From the NCBI RefSeq assembly GCF_006442815.1, contig NZ_VFVL01000016.1, forward strand, positions 1 to 64,000: DNA of 64,000 nucleotides, written 5' to 3'. How positions within the stretch are numbered: the stretch's first letter is position 1; each line of letters begins with the position of its first letter. Shown one piece after another: positions 25,443-35,922 of the stretch. A program made the position numbers and the translations under genes. Below the pieces are notes generated by a model. It made no database searches and had not been told where the DNA came from. It worked only from the letters and a program-made list of their open reading frames with translations. This stretch comes from Mesorhizobium sp. B2-4-3. Lineage in GTDB: Bacteria > Pseudomonadota > Alphaproteobacteria > Rhizobiales > Rhizobiaceae.

Positions 25443-26918
25443 CTATCGCGCCAGTCCGAAAATCGCGTCGCAGTCGAGATGCCGCTCCAGCTCGGCCGCG
25501 ACCTCGTCCAGCGCCTTCTCGACGTCCGCGCGATAGTCGATGCCGCCTCCCTTGACGCCAAGGCTCTCCAGATACGCGGCGCGAAAAGCGTCGGCGGAAA
25601 ACAGCCCGTGCAGATAGGTGCCGATCACCTTGCCGTCGGCGGAGACCGCACCGTCCTCGACGCCGTTGAGGATCGACGACGGCCGCGCCGTGTCAGGGCC
25701 GGTGGTGCGGCCGAGATGAATCTCATAGCCCTCCAGCGGCAGGCCGAACTGCACCGAATGCGCGCTTGAATTGCGCACGGTCTTTTCCGGCTCCATCACC
25801 GTTTCGATGTCGAGCAGGCCAAGACCCTCGGCTTCGGTCACGCTGCCTTCGATGCCGTCGGGGTCGCGCACCATGCGGCCGAGCATCTGGTAGCCGCCGC
25901 AGATGCCGACGACATGGCCGCCGCGCTTGCGATGCGCGAGAAGATCGCGATCCCAGCCATTCTCGCGGAATTTGATGAGATCGCCGATCGTCGACTTCGA
26001 GCCGGGGATGACGACCAGCCCGGCATCTTCCGGCAGCCTCTTGCCCGGCGGCACGAACACCACCTCGACCTGCGGCTCGGCTTTCAGCGGATCGAGATCG
26101 TCGAAATTGGCGATGCGCGCCAGCATCGGCACAGCCACCTTCAGCGCCCGTTTCTCGCCGGAAGCGAGACGCTCCAGCACGACGGAATCCTCCGAAGGCA
26201 GCCGCCCAGCCGCCTTCAGCCACGGCACGACGCCGAAGCAGCGCCAGCCGGTGAACTTGTCGATCGCCTTGATGCCGTCGTCGAACAACGAGACATCGCC
26301 GCGGAACTTGTTGATGAGGTAGCCAACGATCATGCGCCGGTCTTCTTCCGGCAGGATGAGATGCGTGCCGGCCACCGAAGCGATGACGCCGCCGCGGTCG
26401 ATGTCGCCGACCAGGATCACCGGCACATTGGCGCGCGTGGCAAAACCCATATTGGCGATGTCGCGGCTGCGGAGATTGATCTCGGCCGGCGAGCCGGCGC
26501 CTTCGACGATCACCAAATCGGCGCCCTCGCCCACCTTGGCCCAGGACTCCAGCACCGCGTCCATCAGTTCGGCTTTCATCGCCTGGTAGTCGCGCGCCCT
26601 CGCCTCGCCATGGACCTTGCCCTGAACCACCACTTGCGAGCCTATATCGCTCTGCGGCTTGAGCAGCACCGGGTTCATATGGACGGTCGGCCTCACTCCG
26701 CAGGCCAGCGCCTGCAGCCATTGCCCGCGGCCGATCTCGCCTTCGCCGCCCTTGTCGCGGCCGGGAATGTCGGCAACGGCGGCGTTGTTCGACATGTTCT
26801 GCGGCTTGAACGGCCTGACCTTCAGCCCGCGATTCTTCGCGGCGCGGCAAAGCCCCGCGACCAGCACCGTCTTGCCGACATCCGAGCCGGTGCCCTGCAG
26901 CATGATCGCTTTGGCCAT
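25443..26918 (-). CDS. cobQ: Cobyric acid synthase
   Basis: 491 residues from the ATG at 26918. The N-terminal ATPase part starts IMLQGTGSDVGKT with its P-loop-like motif and FKPQNMSNNA; the C-terminal class I glutamine amidotransferase part has the nucleophile Cys in GICGGYQMLG. It amidates four side chains of adenosyl-cobyrinate a,c-diamide. Its start overlaps the stop of the upstream cupin gene (TGATG), so the two are translationally coupled. B12 supply matters to the corrinoid genes elsewhere in the window. Confidence 0.92.
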   Translation of the reverse strand: MAKAIMLQGTGSDVGKTVLVAGLCRAAKNRGLKVRPFKPQNMSNNAAVADIPGRDKGGEGEIGRGQWLQALACGVRPTVHMNPVLLKPQSDIGSQVVVQGKVHGEARARDYQAMKAELMDAVLESWAKVGEGADLVIVEGAGSPAEINLRSRDIANMGFATRANVPVILVGDIDRGGVIASVAGTHLILPEEDRRMIVGYLINKFRGDVSLFDDGIKAIDKFTGWRCFGVVPWLKAAGRLPSEDSVVLERLASGEKRALKVAVPMLARIANFDDLDPLKAEPQVEVVFVPPGKRLPEDAGLVVIPGSKSTIGDLIKFRENGWDRDLLAHRKRGGHVVGICGGYQMLGRMVRDPDGIEGSVTEAEGLGLLDIETVMEPEKTVRNSSAHSVQFGLPLEGYEIHLGRTTGPDTARPSSILNGVEDGAVSADGKVIGTYLHGLFSADAFRAAYLESLGVKGGGIDYRADVEKALDEVAAELERHLDCDAIFGLAR

Positions 26919-27523
26919 CAGCCCCTGCCTCCCGAGCCGATCGTCGACTTCTGCGCCAGCGGCCCGCCGCGCCACAGATAGAGCGCCATCAGCGGTTCCC
27001 TGCCCGTGCGCATGGCATGGCTGACGTTGGAGGCGTGGTGAATGATCTCGCCTGCGTCGCGAGTATGGAAACCGCTCTCGCCCATCCGCCATTCCGTGCC
27101 GCCGGTCAGCGGGACGTAGATTTCCTCGGCGATGTGGTGATGGTCGGGATAGACGATGTCCGGCCCGAGCATCAGCAGCCCGGCCGCAACCGCGTCATTG
27201 ACGAAATGTCCACGCGCGCCGAACACTTCCAGCCAGCCGTAATTGTCGACAAAGCCCTGCCCGAAATCGGCGGCGGTATAGGTCTGCCCCCAACGCAGCT
27301 CGGCCCGATGATCGGCAACGAACCGCGCCAGCGGCTTGGCGTCGGCCGACGCAAGCTCGGCGATGCGATCGAGATGGCCAAGGCAGCCAAGCACCCGCGG
27401 TTCGAGCGAACGGACAGGCATGTCCCAGCCGATGCGCGCGACTTCGTCCGCGACCAGATTATTGTCGACGCCGGCGAGATAGGCGTGGAACCGCTCCAGC
27501 AACTCATCGAAAATTGTCGGCAC
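26918..27523 (-). CDS. Cupin of the DMSP-lyase family (DddL/DddQ-like)
   Basis: 201 residues from a GTG start at 27523, with GGAG upstream. A helical N-terminus is followed by a C-terminal cupin barrel with the motif YPDHHHIAEEIY and a distal His169. His130, Glu134, Tyr136 and a late His reproduce the spacing of the metal site of DddQ as I remember it (His-x3-Glu-x-Tyr ... His). Family members cleave dimethylsulfoniopropionate to DMS and acrylate, but many terrestrial homologues are untested. It is coupled to cobQ, an unexpected partner. Confidence 0.65.
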   Translation of the reverse strand: MPTIFDELLERFHAYLAGVDNNLVADEVARIGWDMPVRSLEPRVLGCLGHLDRIAELASADAKPLARFVADHRAELRWGQTYTAADFGQGFVDNYGWLEVFGARGHFVNDAVAAGLLMLGPDIVYPDHHHIAEEIYVPLTGGTEWRMGESGFHTRDAGEIIHHASNVSHAMRTGREPLMALYLWRGGPLAQKSTIGSGGRG

Positions 27524-27662
27524 GTACGAGCTCCGTTGGTCATTTCACGCACAGCCGGTCCGCAGGAAGCCGGGTTGCGCGGCGGCATCATTGGTCTAGA
27601 TTGACCGGTGCGCAAAGCCAAAAACGACAGGCCAGAAGGCCTGAAACGACAGGGAGCACGCC

Positions 27663-28868
<1,206 letters not shown>

Positions 28869-28873
28869 GAAAG

Positions 28874-29242
28874 ATGACCGGCAAGATCAACTCGTACAAG
28901 GACTTGATCGTCTGGCAGCAGGCCATGGATTTGGCCGTGGCTACCTACTCTTTGACCAAGGCATGGCCAAAAGAGGAATTGTACGGGCTGACCAGCCAAA
29001 TCCGCCGCTCCGCCACGTCTATCCCTGCAAACATTGCGGAAGGTTACGGCCGAGATAACACCGGCTCTTACCAGCAGTTTCTCAGGATAGCCCAAGGCTC
29101 TCTAAAGGAGCTCGAGACACACCTCCAGATCGCTGAACGCATCGGCCTGACCACTCGTGATGAGGTTCATCATATGCTGTCAGCCACGGAAGCCATCGGA
29201 AAAATGCTTCGCCAGCTTATTATCAAGCTCGCACCTGAGTAG
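28874..29242 (+). CDS. Four-helix-bundle (S23/IVP-type) protein
   Basis: 122 residues, all alpha. It matches the four-helix-bundle family also called 23S rRNA intervening-sequence protein or S23: [42 protein letters not shown] and [12 protein letters not shown]. The family also includes Avd-like proteins; the role of stand-alone copies is unknown, though many are basic and thought to bind nucleic acid. The gene is visibly richer in A/T and in non-preferred codons than its neighbours, and lies between inverted heptamer arrays inside what should be a valine-catabolism operon. These are signs of recent insertion. Confidence 0.85.
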   Translation: MTGKINSYKDLIVWQQAMDLAVATYSLTKAWPKEELYGLTSQIRRSATSIPANIAEGYGRDNTGSYQQFLRIAQGSLKELETHLQIAERIGLTTRDEVHHMLSATEAIGKMLRQLIIKLAPE

Positions 29243-29246
29243 ACCC

Positions 29247-29336
<90 letters not shown>

Positions 29337-29349
29337 TGGGAGCACCACT

Positions 29350-30234
29350 ATGACGACGATCGCCTTCATTGGTCTCGGCAACATGGGTAATCCCATGGCT
29401 GCCAATTTGGTCAAGGCCGGCCATCCGGTGTTGGGTTTCGACCTCATGCCCGAGAACCTAGCCGTCGCTAAGGAACATGGCGTCACCGTCATGGCGAACG
29501 CCGTCGTCGCGGTGAAGGACGCCGATGTCGTCATCACCATGCTGCCCGCCGGCAAGCATGTGCTGTCGGTTTATGACGACATCGCGCCCAAGGCGAAGAA
29601 AGGCGCGCTGTTCATCGATTCCTCGACCATCGACGTCGAATCGGCTCGCAAGGCGCATGCGATTGCCGCGAAGCATGGCCTGCAATCGATCGATGCCCCG
29701 GTCTCCGGCGGCACAGGCGGCGCCACGGCCGGTACCCTCACCTTCATGGCCGGCGGCTCCGATGAGGCTTTCGCTGTCGCCGAGCCGATCCTGAAGCCGA
29801 TGGCCGGGCGGGTCGTCCATTGCGGCGGCGACGGCGCCGGGCAGGCGGCCAAGATCTGCAACAACATGATCCTCGGCATCTCGATGATCGGCGTCGCCGA
29901 AGCCTTCGTGCTCGCCGAAAAGCTCGGCCTGTCGCACCAGGCGCTGTACGACGTCGCCTCCACCTCGTCGGGCCAATGCTGGTCGCTGACCACCTATTGC
30001 CCGGTCCCCGGCCCTGTTCCGGCCTCGCCGGCCAACCGCGACTACAAGCCCGGCTTTGCCGCGGCCCTGATGCTAAAGGACCTGAAATTGTCGCAGGAAG
30101 CCGCGCAGGGCGCGGGCGCCGTGACCCCGCTCGGCGCCGAAGCCACGCAGCTCTATGCCTTGTTCAACGCCCAAGGTCATGCCGGCGCCGATTTTTCCGG
30201 CATTATTAATTTCCTGCGCGGAAATCCGTCGTAA
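29350..30234 (+). CDS. mmsB: 3-hydroxyisobutyrate dehydrogenase
   Basis: 294 residues. N-terminal NAD-binding motif [10 protein letters not shown], the substrate-binding [11 protein letters not shown], and the catalytic Lys region [10 protein letters not shown] are all present. It oxidises 3-hydroxyisobutyrate to methylmalonate semialdehyde in valine catabolism. A GGGAG ribosome-binding site follows the heptamer array, so it can be translated independently of the upstream genes. Confidence 0.9.
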   Translation: MTTIAFIGLGNMGNPMAANLVKAGHPVLGFDLMPENLAVAKEHGVTVMANAVVAVKDADVVITMLPAGKHVLSVYDDIAPKAKKGALFIDSSTIDVESARKAHAIAAKHGLQSIDAPVSGGTGGATAGTLTFMAGGSDEAFAVAEPILKPMAGRVVHCGGDGAGQAAKICNNMILGISMIGVAEAFVLAEKLGLSHQALYDVASTSSGQCWSLTTYCPVPGPVPASPANRDYKPGFAAALMLKDLKLSQEAAQGAGAVTPLGAEATQLYALFNAQGHAGADFSGIINFLRGNPS

Positions 30235-30299
30235 GCTACTGATTTTAAAAGGCTATTTTCGATATCCGCCGGTCAGAAGCCGGCAAATTTAGATTTGCT

Positions 30300-30482
30300 T
30301 AAGGTCTCGCTAACGCACCGGTAACGATGTGCCTTTAAAACGGACTGCGAGGCGGACATCGCGTCTGCCCGGCGCTCCGGATCAGGTCTCGCGTACCGGA
30401 GCCCGTAAATTTCGCAAGTATTCTCGTAGCGAAATGCCATGTGTATCTGGCAAAGCCGCGTTCCCGAAGGGACGCGGTTTTT
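30300..30482 (+). ncRNA. Candidate structured small RNA ending in a terminator
   Basis: No ORF is visible, but three hairpins follow in series: GCTCCGG...CCGGAGC (7 bp), TTCGC...GCGAA, and the terminator stem at 30456-30477 with a T-run. This resembles a small RNA or a structured 3' region of the mmsB transcript. No promoter was confirmed. Confidence 0.25.
30456..30482 (+). terminator. Rho-independent terminator downstream of mmsB
   Basis: Stem CCGCGTTCCC / GGGACGCGG with loop GAA, followed by TTTTT. It is about 220 bp after the mmsB stop. Confidence 0.65.
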
Positions 30483-30497
30483 GCGTTTTAGAACGTT

Positions 30498-30688
30498 GCC
30501 AACTTCGTCATTCCAGGGCGCAGCAGGAGCGAAGCTCCGTCGCGGAGACCCTGGAATCCATGCCGTGACTTCGAAGCGCTGCAACGGCGCAGAGTTCTGC
30601 TCCGCTGCACCCCTCGGCGGAGGTCACGGAATGGATTCTATGGTCTGCGCGCGTCGCTTCGCTCCTTTGCTCCGCCATAAAATGACGA
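30498..30688. repeat. Dispersed ~190-bp repeat, copy 2 of 2
   Basis: Related to 25211-25398: begins CCAACTTCGTCATTCC, shares the identical block from TCACGGAATGG to CGCTTCGCTCCT, and ends CCGCCATAAAATGACGA. The middle is more diverged. It separates the mmsB region from the aminotransferase gene. Confidence 0.85.
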
Positions 30689-30707
30689 CTGGCTGCGTTT
30701 CGCCTCG

Positions 30708-32087
30708 TCAGCGCTTGCGCAAATCGGCATCCGCGAGATCGAGCGCCTTCGCGATGCGCTCGCAAGCCATGTCGATCGTGTCGCGTGTCCAGATCAGCGG
30801 TGGCGACAGGATCATCGTGTCGCCGGTGGCCCGCAACATCATGCCGTTCGCGATCGCGTGGTCGCGCACCACGACCGCCGCGCTTCCCGACGGCAAATAG
30901 CGTTCCTTGGTCGCCTTGTCCTTGACGATCTCGATCGCTCCCATCAGGCCGATCGAACGCACCTCGCCGACCAGCCTGTGCCCGGCGATCCGTTCCTGCA
31001 GCGCCTGCGCGAAATAGGGGCCGGTGTCGTTCTTGACCCGCTCGACCAGCCCTTCCTTCTCGATGATCTCGAGGTTCTTGAGCGCCACCGCGCAAGCCAC
31101 CGGGTGACCGGAATAGGTGTAGCCGTGGTAGAACTCGCCGCCTTTCTCGACCAGCGTCTTGGCGATGCGGTCGCCGACCAGCAGCGCCGACAGCGGCTGG
31201 TAGCCCGAGGTCAGCGCCTTGGCGGTGGTGATGGTGTCGGGCTCGATTCCGAACGTCTGCGCCGCGAACCATTCGCCGGTACGGCCATAGCCGGTGATCA
31301 CCTCGTCCAGCATCAGCAGCACATCGTATTTGCGGCAGATGCGCTCGACTTCCGGCCAGTAGCTCATCGGCGGGATCTTCACGCCGCCCGCGCCCATCAC
31401 CGGCTCGCCGATGAAGGCGGCGACCTTGTCGGCGCCAGCCTCGAGGATCGCGTCCTCGACCGCCTTCGCCGCGCGGATGCCGAAATCATGGTCGCTTTCG
31501 CCGGGCAGCGCGAGCTCATAGGCATAGGGCATCATCACATGGACGATGTTGGGCACTGCGCCGCCGAGCTGCTTGTGCATCGGCTCCATGCCGCCCAGCG
31601 ACGTGCCGGCGATCGTCGAGCCGTGATAGGCCGACTTGCGCGAGATGACGCGGTTCTTCTCGGGCTTGCCTTCGAGCGCCCAATAGTGGCGGACGAGCCT
31701 GAGCGCCGTATCGTTGGCCTCCGAGCCGGATGAGCCGTAGAAGACCTGGCTGACATGCTTGGGCGCGAGTTCCGCCAGCTTCTTCGACAACAGCACCGGC
31801 GTCGGCGTCGAGCATTTGAAGAAGGAGTTGTAGTAAGGCAGCTCCTTCATCTGCGTGTAAGCCGCTTCGGCCAGCTCGTCGCGGCCATAGCCGACATTGA
31901 CGCACCACAGGCCCGCCATGCCGTCGAGGATTTCGGTGCCGTCGGCATCGTAGATGAACGGGCCGTTGGCATGGGTGATGATGCGCGAGCCGGTTTCACG
32001 CAGTTCCTTGTGATCGGTGAAGGGATGAAGGTGATGCGCGGCGTCGATCTGCTGAAGCTGCTTCAGCGAATAATTCTGATAGGTCAT
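30708..32087 (-). CDS. Class III aminotransferase (omega-amino acid:pyruvate type)
   Basis: 459 residues. PLP-dependent fold type I: the GSSGSEANDTALRL phosphate-binding region, the Asp in LMLDEVITGYGRTG, and the Schiff-base Lys in TTAKALTSGYQP. The N-terminus LHPFTDHKEL is typical of beta-alanine/omega-amino acid or taurine:pyruvate aminotransferases. It would make a semialdehyde from an omega-amino acid; gabD elsewhere in the window could take a product such as succinic semialdehyde, but no linkage is visible. Confidence 0.85.
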   Translation of the reverse strand: MTYQNYSLKQLQQIDAAHHLHPFTDHKELRETGSRIITHANGPFIYDADGTEILDGMAGLWCVNVGYGRDELAEAAYTQMKELPYYNSFFKCSTPTPVLLSKKLAELAPKHVSQVFYGSSGSEANDTALRLVRHYWALEGKPEKNRVISRKSAYHGSTIAGTSLGGMEPMHKQLGGAVPNIVHVMMPYAYELALPGESDHDFGIRAAKAVEDAILEAGADKVAAFIGEPVMGAGGVKIPPMSYWPEVERICRKYDVLLMLDEVITGYGRTGEWFAAQTFGIEPDTITTAKALTSGYQPLSALLVGDRIAKTLVEKGGEFYHGYTYSGHPVACAVALKNLEIIEKEGLVERVKNDTGPYFAQALQERIAGHRLVGEVRSIGLMGAIEIVKDKATKERYLPSGSAAVVVRDHAIANGMMLRATGDTMILSPPLIWTRDTIDMACERIAKALDLADADLRKR

Positions 32088-32139
32088 GGGTTTGATCTTT
32101 CCTCTTGAACCAATCCGGCAGGAGCCGGGGACGGATTCG

Positions 32140-32262
32140 TCAGAGGAAGCGGGGCGGCGAATAGCCGATGCGGGCGCACAGCCGCAACAGCTCGGCGCGA
32201 AGGGTGCGCGGTGACGGCGTCACCGCGACCCCGAAGGCGCCTGAAGTGCTGAAGCGGATCAT
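32140..32262 (-). CDS. Possible 40-residue hypothetical protein
   Basis: A short frame from ATG at 32262, MIRFSTSGAFGVAVTPSPRT..., ending PPRFL before TGA. It lies between two same-strand genes (S9 peptidase and aminotransferase). It has no membrane segment or known motif; a basic helix (LRAELLRLCARIG) is the only feature. It may be chance. Confidence 0.25.
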   Translation of the reverse strand: MIRFSTSGAFGVAVTPSPRTLRAELLRLCARIGYSPPRFL

Positions 32263-32307
32263 GACGGCAGCTTATGCCGTCTGAGGCCTAGAATTCAAGC
32301 TGTCCGG

Positions 32308-34377
32308 TCAGGCAGTCTTACCGAGCGACCTCTTGAGGAACATATAGCGCATCGCCGTCTGCGCCGCCTGCGGGCGGCGGTCGCCGCGTCCGCCATGGCC
32401 GCCTTCGGTCTCTTCGAAGAACAGCGTCCTGCCGTGACCTGCCTCCTGCAGCCGCGCCGCCATCTTGCGCGCATGTCCGGGATGGACGCGGTCATCGGCG
32501 GTCGAGGTCATCAAGAGCACCGGCGGATAGGCGGCGTCTGCCTTGACATGCTGGTAAGGCGAATAGGCGCCGAGCCAGGCTGCCTCTTCCGGCTTCGACG
32601 GGTCGCCATATTCGGCGATCCAGGAGGCGCCGGGCGGCAGGTCGGTGTAGCGCAGCATGTCGAGCAGCGGCACGTCGATGATGACGGCGCCAAACAATTC
32701 CGGCCGCTGCGTCAGCGACGTGCCGGTGAGCAGCCCGCCATTGGAGCCGCCCTGGATGCCGAGCTGCGCCGCCGTGGTGATGCCGCGCTTAACCGCATCC
32801 TCGGCCACCGCCGCGAAATCGTCGAAGGCGTTCTGGCGCTTGCCCTTCAGCGCCGCCTGGTGCCAGGCCGGACCGAACTCGCCACCGCCGCGGATGTTGG
32901 CCTGGACATAGGCATTGCCCTCGTCCAGCCAGAGCTTGCCGCGGATGCCGGCATAGCCCGGCAGCAACGGCACCTCGAACCCGCCATAGCCGTAGAGCAA
33001 TGCCGGCACCGGTCCTTTCAGGTCGCGGCGCCGCACCACGAAATACGGGATCATCGTGCCGTCCTTCGAGCGCGCCTCGAACTGCTCGGAAACATAGGGC
33101 GAGGCGTCGAAGCGGGCCGGCTGCGACTTCACCGTTTTAAGCGTCTCGCCATTGTCGTCCGACCAGATGATCGAGCTCGGCGTCAGGAAATCGGTGAAGG
33201 AGAAGGACACGCTCGAGCCGAAATGCTCGACATGGCTGATGCCGACATTGCCGTTGTCGGGCAGCGCGATCCGTTCCAGCGACCAGCCATTGGCGTCGCG
33301 GTCGCAGGCGATGACCTTGCCGCGCACATTGTCCATCAGGTTGATGAACAGCCGGTCCTGCGTCCTGGCGAGGCCTGCGATCGAAACGCGATGCGCCGGC
33401 GCAAGCACGGTTTCGAACGGCCCGAATGCCCCGCTCTCGATCCAGTGGTCGAAATCGACCGAATAGAGCCCATCTGGCAGGCAGCGCGTGCCGTCCGGCG
33501 CCGTCCAGGGGCTGCGCACGCCGAAGATAAGCTGGCCCTTGAAGATCGCCGTGTCGGTGGCGTCGTCGGGCAGCGGGATGCGCCGGTTCTCGCCCGAAGC
33601 CAGCCGCAGGAAACTGTGCGAGGTGAAGAAGTCGAGCGTCTTGCCGAGCAGCACATGCCGCTTGTCGCCGTCATATTCGACGCCGCCGCCGACCGCGAGA
33701 TGTTGCTTTTCGCCTTCGAAGATCGGCGTCGCGTCCTCGAGCTTGGTGCCGCGCCGCCACAGCTTGATCACGCGCGGATAGCCGGACTGCGTCCTGTCGT
33801 CTTCCTCGAAAGCCGCAGAGACGATGACGGTATCCTTGTCCAGCCAGGAAAAGCCCGACTTGGAAGCGCGCGCGGAAAAACCGCCATCGACGAAGGATTT
33901 CGTCGCGATATCGAATTCGCGCATCTCGCTGGCATCGCCGCCGTCGGGCGACATGTGGAGCAGGCAGCGGTTGAAATCGGGATAGAGCCGGCTCGCCCCG
34001 CCGAACACCCACTTCACGCCTTCCTTCGCCGAGAGCTGGTCGAAATCGATGATCGTCTCCCACTCCGGCTTGTCGGTCTTGTAGGAAGCGACGGGCGTGC
34101 GCCGCCACAGGCCAAGCGCGTTGGTCTTGTCCTGCCAGAAATTATAGACGTAGCCGGCAAGCGCGGCCCCGACCGGCATATTGTCCTCGGCGGTCATCAG
34201 GTCGAGCGCGGTTTCGAATGTCGCCTGATAGGAAGGATTGCCCTGCAGTTCGGCGACCGTCAGCGCATTCTGGCGATGAACCCAATCCAGCGCTTCCTTG
34301 CCGTTGCGATCCTCAAGCCAGAGGTAGGGATCGTTGGCGGTCAATTCGGGCTGGGTTTTGGTCATCGTGCTGGTCAT
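32308..34377 (-). CDS. Prolyl oligopeptidase family serine peptidase (S9A)
   Basis: 689 residues from the ATG at 34377, chosen because GGAG lies about 10 bases upstream (an ATG 12 bp earlier is less well placed). N-terminal beta-propeller (about 70-410) and C-terminal alpha/beta hydrolase with nucleophile Ser in GGSNGGLL, Asp in ADDRVHPGH and His in GGHGG. It cleaves short proline-containing peptides in the cytoplasm; no signal peptide is seen. The C-terminal Gly/Arg-rich GGHGGRGDRR is slightly unusual. Confidence 0.88.
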   Translation of the reverse strand: MTSTMTKTQPELTANDPYLWLEDRNGKEALDWVHRQNALTVAELQGNPSYQATFETALDLMTAEDNMPVGAALAGYVYNFWQDKTNALGLWRRTPVASYKTDKPEWETIIDFDQLSAKEGVKWVFGGASRLYPDFNRCLLHMSPDGGDASEMREFDIATKSFVDGGFSARASKSGFSWLDKDTVIVSAAFEEDDRTQSGYPRVIKLWRRGTKLEDATPIFEGEKQHLAVGGGVEYDGDKRHVLLGKTLDFFTSHSFLRLASGENRRIPLPDDATDTAIFKGQLIFGVRSPWTAPDGTRCLPDGLYSVDFDHWIESGAFGPFETVLAPAHRVSIAGLARTQDRLFINLMDNVRGKVIACDRDANGWSLERIALPDNGNVGISHVEHFGSSVSFSFTDFLTPSSIIWSDDNGETLKTVKSQPARFDASPYVSEQFEARSKDGTMIPYFVVRRRDLKGPVPALLYGYGGFEVPLLPGYAGIRGKLWLDEGNAYVQANIRGGGEFGPAWHQAALKGKRQNAFDDFAAVAEDAVKRGITTAAQLGIQGGSNGGLLTGTSLTQRPELFGAVIIDVPLLDMLRYTDLPPGASWIAEYGDPSKPEEAAWLGAYSPYQHVKADAAYPPVLLMTSTADDRVHPGHARKMAARLQEAGHGRTLFFEETEGGHGGRGDRRPQAAQTAMRYMFLKRSLGKTA

Positions 34378-34449
34378 GCAGGTCTCCATCTGGCGGCCCC
34401 GCCTACATCGCGTTCGCTGCCTTGATATTCAAGAGCCATTCTGGACCGA

Positions 34450-35610
34450 TTACAAAACCCGCCGGCGCGCGATCGTCGCCGCCGCCAGCGCCGCGCAGAT
34501 CGCACCCAGCGTGACCGGCAGGCCGGCGGCGCCGATGACATCCATAACGCCGCCTGTGAGCGGCGGCACGATGATGCCGCCAAAACCCCACATGAGCGAG
34601 AAGGCGGCATTGCCGGCGACCAGCGCCGAGCCGGTGAAGCGTTCGCCGAGCTCGATGATCGACATCGTGTAGATGCCGTAGGAAACGGCGCCCCAGATAA
34701 AGACGCAGCCCCAGATCAGCGGCGTCTCGATCAGCGCCGGCAAAGCCACGCATCCAAGGATGGTCACCGCCACGCAGCCGAACCGCACCAGGCGCGCCGT
34801 CAGCCTTTCGGCGAGCAGGCCGAGCGGCACCTGCATGGCGATGTTGCCGGCGATCATCACGGAAAGCAGCGCCGACATGCGCGCCTCGGCAATGCCGTGA
34901 TGCGTCCCATAGACCGGCAGCAGCGCCAGTATAGCCTGCTCGAACCCGGCCGCGACGACGACCGCCGACATAAGCAGCCAGGCCTTTGGTATGAAGCCCA
35001 GCACCGAAACCTTGTTATCGGCCTCGTCGACCTTCGGCAGCCGCTTCACCACCACCGCCAGGCAGCCGCCGCAAAAGAGGAAGGCCAGAATGCCGACAAG
35101 GAAGGGCGGCCAGCCTTCGGTGCCGACGCCGAGCAGGCAGAGCGGCCCGGTAGCGAAGCCAGCCGAGATGATCGTCGAATAGATGCCCATGACACGGCCG
35201 CGTCGTGCCGGTGGTGCCAGCGCAATGACCCAGATTTCGCTCAAGACATAAAGCGGATTGGTCACCACGCCGATCAGGAAGCGCAGCGGGAACCACAGAT
35301 AGACATTTTGCGTCCAGCCGATCAGCGCCAGCACCAGCGCTGAGAGCGCGGCGCAAGTGAGCGCGGTGCGCCCTGCCCCGAACCGGCGCGCCAATCCGGG
35401 GATCAGCGGCGAGGACAGGATGAAGCCGACCGGCGTCATCGCCGCCGACAGCCCGATCATCGCCGGCGAAACGCCCTGGCGCTGCAGGATGAAGCTCAGC
35501 AGCGGATAGGAAAGTCCTTGCGCGATGGCGAAGACAGACACGGTCGCGATCACACCCGTGATCGCGGCCCACTGCACCGTCTCGCCGCTCTCCGAACCAG
35601 CCAGAGCCAT
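34450..35610 (-). CDS. Major facilitator superfamily transporter
   Basis: 386 residues from the ATG at 35610. Twelve predicted membrane segments, with loop 2-3 motif remnants (GLARRFGAGRTAL). It resembles YcaD/UMF-type sugar or drug MFS proteins. The substrate is unknown. It stands 60 bp from the S9 peptidase gene in the same direction. Confidence 0.8.
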   Translation of the reverse strand: MALAGSESGETVQWAAITGVIATVSVFAIAQGLSYPLLSFILQRQGVSPAMIGLSAAMTPVGFILSSPLIPGLARRFGAGRTALTCAALSALVLALIGWTQNVYLWFPLRFLIGVVTNPLYVLSEIWVIALAPPARRGRVMGIYSTIISAGFATGPLCLLGVGTEGWPPFLVGILAFLFCGGCLAVVVKRLPKVDEADNKVSVLGFIPKAWLLMSAVVVAAGFEQAILALLPVYGTHHGIAEARMSALLSVMIAGNIAMQVPLGLLAERLTARLVRFGCVAVTILGCVALPALIETPLIWGCVFIWGAVSYGIYTMSIIELGERFTGSALVAGNAAFSLMWGFGGIIVPPLTGGVMDVIGAAGLPVTLGAICAALAAATIARRRVL

Positions 35611-35704
35611 CGGTCTTGCTCCAATCACCTGGAGGCTTAGCCGGTACTGTCGGCTGCCGTAAGAGCCAACTGGCGGCGAAAGCGCATGGTCCAGCCAGTC
35701 CCTG

Positions 35705-35827
35705 TCAGGAGCGCCTGCGTTGCAGGGAACGTACAAAGGCGAACGACACCGGTAACGCATCGAGCCCGACGATGACGGCAGGCAGCCCGAGCGGCAGATC
35801 GCCCGCAGCCGGCTCCCCTTCCGTCAT
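35705..35827 (-). CDS. Possible 40-residue hypothetical protein in the MFS-MttB gap
   Basis: A short frame from ATG at 35827 (MTEGEPAAGDLPLGLPAVIV...) ending QRRRS. The 312-bp gap it sits in also holds the divergent start regions of the MFS and MttB genes; I see no other structure there. Weak evidence. Confidence 0.2.
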   Translation of the reverse strand: MTEGEPAAGDLPLGLPAVIVGLDALPVSFAFVRSLQRRRS

Positions 35828-35922
35828 GTCGCTTCCCTCGCCCTAGTGGTCGCCGCCTCCTCACCGGCGACATTGCCGCCAGTTCATTATGCCGCCAATT
35901 TCGCATCCTCACGAGGCTTCTC

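Noticed and set aside
32395-34425. 676-codon plus-strand frame
   Set aside because: Antisense to the prolyl oligopeptidase gene, whose catalytic motifs are intact.
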